A DNA stretch of 10,663 nt from Candidatus Pacearchaeota archaeon (GTDB lineage: Archaea > Nanoarchaeota > Nanoarchaeia > Pacearchaeales > GW2011-AR1), in NCBI GenBank assembly GCA_002686195.1, contig NZAS01000221.1, positions 1 through 10,663 of the forward strand, given 5' to 3'. The notes beneath the pieces are model-generated. The model saw nothing but the letters and a program-made list of their open reading frames with translations. It was not told where the DNA came from and did no database searches. The position numbers and the translations under genes are program-made. This document shows positions 7,001 through 10,663 of the stretch, piece after piece (position 1 is the stretch's first letter; each line of letters begins with the position of its first letter).

Positions 7001-8637
7001 CAAAAATAGCTACATTTATTGATGCTGGAGTTCAAAATGCTGGGTCTAAACTTGTTTCAACTCTTGATGAGAAATTCTCACCGATACTTGCTTCTACTTT
7101 CGAACTCTTGTTTGACGAACCAATTCAACGGCGGTTTGGTGTTCCTGTTTATGAATCACTACCGGGGGATTATGAAGAACAATTATTACTAGAAGATTCA
7201 GAAGGTCAAGATAATAATCCTGGCGATGCTATTATTCTGGAAGCTTCTGGTGCTTCACCAGCTTATTTGATAGAAGAAACTCCTTTATATACAGATGGTA
7301 TAATTATGTTAGAGGAACATACCCTTGGCCATGCTGTTGGTTGGGGGCAATTGCTTCTTGATGGCACGGATGCAAATTCAACAAATAGTGGTAGTGTTTT
7401 TGTATTAGAAAATGCCATATTATATACAAGTAATTTGGTCTTTGATGGGACAGAAGACTATGGTTATTATACAGACGCAGGAAGTGACATTCTTCTTGAT
7501 GGAACAGATTCAAGTCAAAGTAATGCTGGGGCATCTTTTGAATTAGAAGATGCCAATATGGGTATAGAATTTAAACGGTTCGGCTTATATGTGAGAGAAC
7601 CTACAGCAACAATCTTAAATGAAAATGGTGGAACTATGCAAACAGAAGAATCTGCTGCTGGTGGTAGTTCAACTTATGATCTTTCTGTAGTGTCTTATGT
7701 TGCAACTAAAATTAATTTGCCCTTGACGACTCCAAGAGATTTGTCAACTGGTTTGGTTACTCTTGGTAGAACTCCATTTAGTAACTCTTATTCAGGTATT
7801 CAATTAGAAAAAGCAACAGGTGGGGAAACTCTTGTGATGGATTGGAATTTTGTTGAGGTTGTGGGCCGGGTGCGGCGAACCTCTCAAAATTATACACTGG
7901 GCGGCCCGGGGTTTGCTATAGAACATGGTTATGATCCTATTGGTGATAGTGCTGCAATTCTTTTAGAGAATAGTGTTTTGGGCGTTCCAAGTGATGATTA
8001 TGGATTTACGATTGCTGAGATTGAGGCCTGTTCAAATGGGTATACTATGTCGGATCTTATCCGGCCGGACATTCTTATATTGGATGCTGCTACAGACCAG
8101 TTAGTTGGGCCCAATCAATATCCGGGCGTTGGTATTATGTTGGAGGGGTGCGAAGATGGTAAGTTTAAACAAGAAGATGCATCAACTGCCGCAGGTGGAG
8201 TTTCATATGACATTCTTTTAGAGTCGGGAACCGGATTTGGTCTTAACAACAAATTACTTTTTGAGGGAACGAGAATAGAAGTAGAGGATAGCATCAGTCA
8301 AGGAACAATTCCGTGGCAAAATTATAGAAACTCTACGATGCATTCTTGGACTAGATCATCAGATATTACTGTCTCTGAATATGGTGGAGTAGCTTTAGAA
8401 GATTCTATTATTGGTCAGCTTTTGATAAATGGTACTGATGGGTCTTCTACAGATGCAGGCAGTAAAATTAAATTTGAATACTTTACTGATGACTTTATTC
8501 TTGATAGTACAGCACATACTGGTTATTGGCCAACATTGGGTAGATTTGATTCCACCGCAGTATCTTGGGATAGTCAAAGTTTGGGTAGAGATGATTATCC
8601 AGAATCAACACCAAAAACTTTCGACCAACCATATTAG
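4012..8637 (+). CDS. Giant repeat-rich baseplate/tail structural protein in the gene 7/8 position
   Basis: This 1541-residue protein is larger than any T4 wedge protein (gp7 is 1032). Three segments look like conserved marine T4-like structural protein: residues about 15-50 (ISPLIDGQLPDFIQSDHPVF, then FLKHYYQYLE), about 155-250 (RRLLKNIRELYRAKGTSEGH, then YPNKYMMRASDGNWDN), and about 954-1000 (IQDSYFYQQFSYQV, then VHPAGFAVFGKAK). Between and after them lie short beta-type repeats: GxxITGxTSGAT units (about 88, 125, 257), GSGY/GGGF/GFNY units (about 376-590), and LLLDGTDSSxTDAGxxIxLE units (473, 815, 842, 870, 1114, 1142, 1160, 1470 and weaker ones). The C-terminus (from about 1184) is different and partly GC-rich. 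No signal peptide, membrane span or catalytic motif is seen, and it is almost cysteine-free. It follows gp6 by 8 bases, with only a weak TTGGA ribosome site. It is probably a wedge-peripheral or fibre-anchoring protein; homology to gp7 is inferred from position, not seen. Confidence 0.78.
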   Translation: MAVYDKPPTGKLVAKISPLIDGQLPDFIQSDHPVFSRFLKHYYQYLEAGELKLTVTIDKLLLNLETDSYVLDVDENKIVLEDGTGTSGKFVVGDTITGATSKATATVLVDNLDNDTPRLFITSQQKFVIDETVTGAISGTGTVVSYRANPIQTIQQLLDYADIDNTLYDFLDNFRDEFMNAIPLTLTDGASKRRLLKNIRELYRAKGTSEGHKIFMRLLLGEDPEILYPNKYMMRASDGNWDNQTIMRVSPGTGSVASEVVGTTITGGTSGATAIIAGAVEFTEGTTSSAGSFARIVEFELNPDSLNSGYTFAHDETVTATSTVQDIVMSFTVKNIVNEAAVTDRGALYNVGQSIAMDTDVNIGNALAEARVDNINVGSVSGISIDDAGSGYKVGDALTFTTTDSNTTDPSGFVSIIDGSIALNGTSKFYTDDNARRIDENDFILLEGGTSGHLEFFEIELEFYTTGSAGESLLLDGTNTSSDNAGHKIDMEWAVFQASLDTYGTADDRWVLEEQTAIDLGFTSGSIQKLHLKSGGGGFLTIPTVAVASADTVDGTGAVLTATTDNIGSVGDVIIANEGFNYSSAPFLDFRANFTLKDVSGTFALGNDLVYPFVGEVKSYDTSTKVLSTTFKDVVRIPLETGDAEGIYLEDGTRSSSDIKLSETQLNRTVDTDEKIVDEQTGERIVLNATNTTDGYFILEAGVGETSGSAIVYEQPDEMYFPPIQMETEGNPVTAEISLEDGVTSTTKNAVGDVILSETAISIGSASTVPGHQFEKILTEASINIPTKPTNPITLSGHGDYIVTNYSVDESDSNLIFDGTDQYYTDAGDVVLNEETGDNNTIILDGTDSDATDAGAKLLQNITVASGTDLLVLDGVDSSQTGAGDSIVSEDYIDFFAGATGANLSPTTITDESGATGKILKANIARGTSTIATTVETNKTYDIDIESLLGEDLNRIQDSYFYQQFSYQVSTQYGSESYLSKLKKAVHPAGFAVFGKAKIATFIDAGVQNAGSKLVSTLDEKFSPILASTFELLFDEPIQRRFGVPVYESLPGDYEEQLLLEDSEGQDNNPGDAIILEASGASPAYLIEETPLYTDGIIMLEEHTLGHAVGWGQLLLDGTDANSTNSGSVFVLENAILYTSNLVFDGTEDYGYYTDAGSDILLDGTDSSQSNAGASFELEDANMGIEFKRFGLYVREPTATILNENGGTMQTEESAAGGSSTYDLSVVSYVATKINLPLTTPRDLSTGLVTLGRTPFSNSYSGIQLEKATGGETLVMDWNFVEVVGRVRRTSQNYTLGGPGFAIEHGYDPIGDSAAILLENSVLGVPSDDYGFTIAEIEACSNGYTMSDLIRPDILILDAATDQLVGPNQYPGVGIMLEGCEDGKFKQEDASTAAGGVSYDILLESGTGFGLNNKLLFEGTRIEVEDSISQGTIPWQNYRNSTMHSWTRSSDITVSEYGGVALEDSIIGQLLINGTDGSSTDAGSKIKFEYFTDDFILDSTAHTGYWPTLGRFDSTAVSWDSQSLGRDDYPESTPKTFDQPY
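5428..5487 (+). repeat. First DGT(D/N)SS-type repeat unit of the giant gene
   Basis: Encodes LLLDGTNTSSDNAGHKIDME (residues 473-492), an isolated copy of the 18-20-residue unit that clusters further downstream. It helps to define the consensus (hydrophobic)3-D-G-T-D-S-S-x-T-D-A-G-x-x-I-x-L-E. Confidence 0.65.
6454..6680 (+). repeat. DGTD-repeat cluster 1 (three units)
   Basis: Three units follow one another: LIFDGTDQYYTDAGDVVLNE (residue 815), IILDGTDSDATDAGAKLLQN (842) and LLVLDGVDSSQTGAGDSIVS (870). Spacing is 27-28 residues. The DNA is similar but not identical (cttgatggaactgattc, cttgatggagttgattc), so the copies are old and diverged rather than freshly duplicated. Confidence 0.7.
7351..7551 (+). 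repeat. DGTD-repeat cluster 2 (three units)
   Basis: Units start at residues 1114 (LLLDGTDANSTNSGSVFVLE), 1142 (LVFDGTEDYGYYTDAGSD) and 1160 (ILLDGTDSSQSNAGASFELE). The second and third are almost back to back. The nucleotide string cttcttgatgg is shared by the first and third units. Confidence 0.7.
8419..8478 (+). repeat. Last DGTD-type repeat unit of the giant gene
   Basis: Encodes LLINGTDGSSTDAGSKIKFE (residues 1470-1489), a well-conserved unit about 70 residues from the C-terminus, separated from cluster 2 by a stretch of about 290 residues without clear copies. Confidence 0.65.
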
Positions 8638-8640
8638 AGT

Positions 8641-8648
8641 TATAAATA
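8641..8648 (+). promoter_or_regulatory. T4-type late promoter TATAAATA upstream of the fibre block
   Basis: A perfect TATAAATA lies in the 30-base gap after the giant gene. Transcription would start near 8653-8656, leaving a leader of only about a dozen bases that begins around the AAGGGA ribosome binding site (8654-8659). It would allow the fibre-like genes to be expressed separately from the wedge genes. The match to the T4 late box is exact, and the location between genes makes chance less likely. Confidence 0.75.
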
Positions 8649-8667
8649 AAGAAAAGGGATTTGTTTA

Positions 8668-10002
8668 ATGGCATTAACATCATCAGCAGTAGCAACAACA
8701 AATAGTCTCGAAGAATTCAGACTTGAGTTTAACAAACTTATAACTGATGTAACTGCGTTAGATACAGCTGATACTTATATAACAAGTATTGTTTTTGAGG
8801 GCGCTACAGCTAATGATTTTGAAACCACTCTTGCTGTTACTGACCCCACAGCCGACAGAACTTTAACATTACCTGATGCAACAGATACTATTGTCGGCCG
8901 CGCCACCACAGATACCCTTACAAACAAAACCCTAACAGCTCCCGTAATTACTGAGATTGATTCTGGTTCTTCAATTACCCTTGATGCAACCACTTCAATC
9001 ACCCTTGATGCTGCTGCCGGGGATATCGCTCTTACTCCAGCGGCAACTTATGATATCAATATTCCGGCTAACATTGGTTTAACCTTTGGTGATGACGGTG
9101 AGAAGATTGAAGGTGACGGGACACATTTAACGCTTTCTTCCGGTGACGCAATTTATCTTACTGCTACTTCTGATGTTATAGTTCCTGCTGCTGTGGGGAT
9201 TACCTTTGGAAGTGGTGAGAAAATTGAGGGAAACAATACAGACTTAACAGTAACTTCTGGGGCTGATATTAATCTTACAGCAGTAAGTGATATTAATATA
9301 CCTTCTGGCGTAGGAGTGACATTTGGAGATGATGGAGAAAAGATTGAAGGTGATGGAACTAATTTAGTAATAAGTTCTTCTGGTACTCTTACAACTAATG
9401 CTACTACTTACACACTAGATGCTTCTGGTGACATTATATTGGATGCTGATGATGGTGATATTTTCTTTAAGGATGGCGGCACCACTTTTGGTTCTGCCAC
9501 CAATACAAGTGGCAATCTTATAGTAAAGTCTGGAACAACTACAGCCCTTACCTTTAGTGGTGCAAATGTAACTGCAGCGGGAACGGTTGCTTCTGGTGCT
9601 ATCACATCAAGTAGTAATATAACTTCTGGTGGCAGTTTCATTATTGGTTCTGCTGATATCAATGAAACAGATTTAGAAAAATTAGATGGTATTACAAATG
9701 GTACTGTTTCAGCTTCTAAAGCAGTAGTTGTAGATTCTAACTCGGATGTATCAGGACTTAGAAATGTTACTGCCACTGGCACTCTTACACTTCCTGCTCA
9801 CGCACTTGCTGGTAGTGCTATTGATATTGATTCGGGTACAGATGGTACTGGTATTACTCTTGACAGTACAGATAAATTTTTAGTCCACGATGGTGCTACT
9901 ACTAAATATATTAATACTTCTCAGATAGATACCTACATAGGAGCATCTGCAGCATGGGCAAGTGTCAGCACCGCAACTGCGCTTGCAATAGCTTTAGGAT
10001 AA
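8668..10002 (+). CDS. Repeat-rich tail-fibre-like virion protein
   Basis: A 444-residue, Thr/Ser/Gly/Asp-rich protein with almost no cysteine or tryptophan and the look of a fibrous beta-structured trimer. The N-terminus has a short helical anchor (SLEEFRLEFNKLITDVTAL, residues 13-31), followed by TLTLPDATDTIVGRATTDTL and TNKTLTAPVI, motifs I associate with marine phage fibre proteins. Three tandem units of about 40 residues start at residues 129, 169 and 208, each containing IP(A/S)xxGxTFG(D)xGEKIEG. Residues 328-345 carry SADINETDLEKLDGITNG, followed by VSASKAVVVDSNSDVSGL, another common fibre element. The C-terminus is short and Ala-rich, with no obvious chaperone or receptor domain, so it may be an intermediate shaft or a structural spike rather than the receptor-binding tip. 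AAGGGA at 8654-8659 supports the start, and a late promoter is just upstream. The next gene begins 6 bases after the stop. Confidence 0.75.
   Translation: MALTSSAVATTNSLEEFRLEFNKLITDVTALDTADTYITSIVFEGATANDFETTLAVTDPTADRTLTLPDATDTIVGRATTDTLTNKTLTAPVITEIDSGSSITLDATTSITLDAAAGDIALTPAATYDINIPANIGLTFGDDGEKIEGDGTHLTLSSGDAIYLTATSDVIVPAAVGITFGSGEKIEGNNTDLTVTSGADINLTAVSDINIPSGVGVTFGDDGEKIEGDGTNLVISSSGTLTTNATTYTLDASGDIILDADDGDIFFKDGGTTFGSATNTSGNLIVKSGTTTALTFSGANVTAAGTVASGAITSSSNITSGGSFIIGSADINETDLEKLDGITNGTVSASKAVVVDSNSDVSGLRNVTATGTLTLPAHALAGSAIDIDSGTDGTGITLDSTDKFLVHDGATTKYINTSQIDTYIGASAAWASVSTATALAIALG
9052..9405 (+). repeat. Three tandem units of about 40 residues in the fibre gene
   Basis: Units begin at 9052, 9172 and 9289 (spacing 120 and 117 bases). 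Each encodes D-I-x-(I/V)-P, then G-(L/I/V)-T-F-G, GEKIEG, a short loop (DGTHL, NNTDL, DGTNL) and two strands. Units 1 and 3 share GDDGEKIEGDGT, while unit 2 lacks one Asp in the loop. The pattern fits a repeating beta-helix or beta-prism shaft. Confidence 0.8.
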
Positions 10003-10008
10003 GGAAAT

Positions 10009-10341
10009 ATGGCAAATACATTTAAATTAAAAACAAAAGCTGGTGTTACTTCATTAGCAACAGTTTATACTGTGCCAGGGTCTACGACAGCAATTGTGTT
10101 GGGGTTGGTAATTGGTAATACTACAGGAAGTGCTATTACCAGTACGGTTACTGTTGATAGTAATACATCTGATACTGAAACCAATGCAGCTGTAGAACTT
10201 CTTACAACAACTCAAATCCCAGGCTACAGTTCTCTGGAAGTTATGGGGGGCAACAAAATTGTTTTGCAAACCACAGACATGTTGAAAGTATATGGAAGTG
10301 GTGCAGTTGATGTCTGTCTGTCAATTATGGAGATAACATAA
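10009..10341 (+). CDS. Small virion-type protein of unknown role (110 residues)
   Basis: The protein starts MANTFKLKTKAGV and runs through strand-like segments (LATVYTVPGSTTAIVLGLVIGN, ITSTVTVDSNT) and GNKIVLQTTDMLKVYGSG to end in SIMEIT. The all-beta, Val/Thr-rich pattern resembles small proteins often found beside fibre genes in marine tailed phages; I infer a small beta-sandwich attached to the virion, such as a fibre connector or decoration protein. No catalytic residues, signal peptide or true membrane span are visible; VLGLVIG is short and best read as a strand. AAGGA at 10001-10005 overlaps the upstream TAA stop and lies four bases before the ATG, so it is co-translated with the fibre gene. 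The next gene starts two bases after its stop. Confidence 0.65.
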   Translation: MANTFKLKTKAGVTSLATVYTVPGSTTAIVLGLVIGNTTGSAITSTVTVDSNTSDTETNAAVELLTTTQIPGYSSLEVMGGNKIVLQTTDMLKVYGSGAVDVCLSIMEIT

Positions 10342-10342
10342 A

Positions 10343-10663
10343 ATGCCGTATTTTGGTAGTACCCCTTCTCCTCTAGTCACGAATGCTGGTGTTGATATGA
10401 ATGGTACTGAACTTATTCTTGATGCTGATGCCGATACTTCTATTACAGCAGACTCAGATGACCAAATAGATATTAAAATTGCTAACGCTGATGATTTCCA
10501 ACTTACAGCCAATACGTTCAGTGTTTTATCTGGGTCAGCTTTGAATATTGATTCGGGTGCAACAATTGCTAATAGTGGCACGGCTACTGGATTTGGTCAG
10601 GCGGAACATGCCAATCTTACCGACGTTGCTGCCATTACGCAAGTTGACGGCGATATCATCATG
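10343..10663 (+). CDS. Fibre-like virion protein, N-terminal part (runs off the window)
   Basis: An ATG at 10343, with GGAG at 10329-10332, opens a frame that stays open for 107 codons to the last base, so the gene continues beyond the window. The protein begins MPYFGSTPSPLVTNAG, then NGTELILDADADTSITADSD, with DQIDIKIANADDF at residues 40-52 and LSGSALNIDSGATI later. These are motifs I know from repetitive tail-fibre or virion proteins of marine phages. The segment ends in AEHANLTDVAAITQVDGD. The composition is low in Cys and aromatics and high in Asp, Thr and Ala, like the fibre gene upstream, and the two probably belong to the same appendage. The C-terminal receptor or chaperone region is not visible. 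Confidence 0.72.
   Translation, partial: MPYFGSTPSPLVTNAGVDMNGTELILDADADTSITADSDDQIDIKIANADDFQLTANTFSVLSGSALNIDSGATIANSGTATGFGQAEHANLTDVAAITQVDGDIIM

Noticed and set aside
7863..7906. Possible hairpin GGGCCG ... CGGCCC
   Set aside because: The stem is only about six pairs with a long loop and no T-run, and it lies in the middle of a coding sequence, so it is not a credible terminator.
9408..9782. Minus-strand open frame of 124 codons opposite the fibre gene
   Set aside because: It is a shadow of the Thr/Ser/Asp-rich repeats on the + strand; all other genes run in the + direction and are co-transcribed.
1..10663. Defence system, CRISPR array, mobile element, tRNA or auxiliary metabolic gene
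   Set aside because: I looked for such signals on both strands; all substantial reading frames are virion structural or unrecognised baseplate-cluster genes, and no direct-repeat/spacer pattern, terminal inverted repeats or cloverleaf was seen.

Overview
The window looks like part of the late, virion-structural region of a T4-like tailed phage (contractile-tailed, formerly myovirus), most probably a marine one related to cyanophages or pelagiphages. Three things support this. There is a recognisable baseplate cassette: spike tip with PAAR fold, gp25 and gp6. There are two perfect T4-type late promoter boxes, TATAAATA. The downstream virion proteins carry motifs I associate with marine phage tail proteins. 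The DNA is AT-rich with tightly packed genes, all on the + strand, spaced 1 to 44 bases apart. I see no tRNA, integrase, insertion sequence, CRISPR array or host gene. The assignment to a marine phage rests on my recognition of protein families, not on a search.

Layout. Bases 1-87 are the end of an upstream gene, probably the central baseplate hub/spike protein (gp5-like). A PAAR spike-tip protein (96-371) follows. Next come an unrecognised 267-residue protein (373-1176) and a small unrecognised protein (about 1221-1397, probably started by GTG). A late promoter at 1389-1396 then leads into gp25 (1416-1856), which overlaps gp6 (1856-4003) by one base. A giant 1541-residue structural protein (4012-8637) sits where T4 has wedge genes 7 and 8. 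A second late promoter at 8641-8648 leads into a repeat-rich fibre-like protein (8668-10002), a 110-residue virion-type protein (10009-10341) and the start of another fibre-like protein (10343 to the window end).

How they work together. The hub/spike and PAAR tip would form the membrane-piercing needle at the centre of the baseplate. gp25 and gp6 build the wedge that surrounds the hub and nucleates the sheath. The giant protein is probably a wedge-attached or peripheral baseplate component, and the last three genes probably encode receptor-facing fibres or their accessory proteins. The two late promoters would split the region into a hub block upstream, a wedge block (gp25, gp6, giant) and a fibre block.

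The most interesting parts are the giant protein, built from at least three families of short beta-rich repeats; an apparent insertion of one of those repeat types into gp6; and two unrecognised genes within the baseplate cassette. I did not find evidence for a non-structural novel system such as defence or mobile elements.
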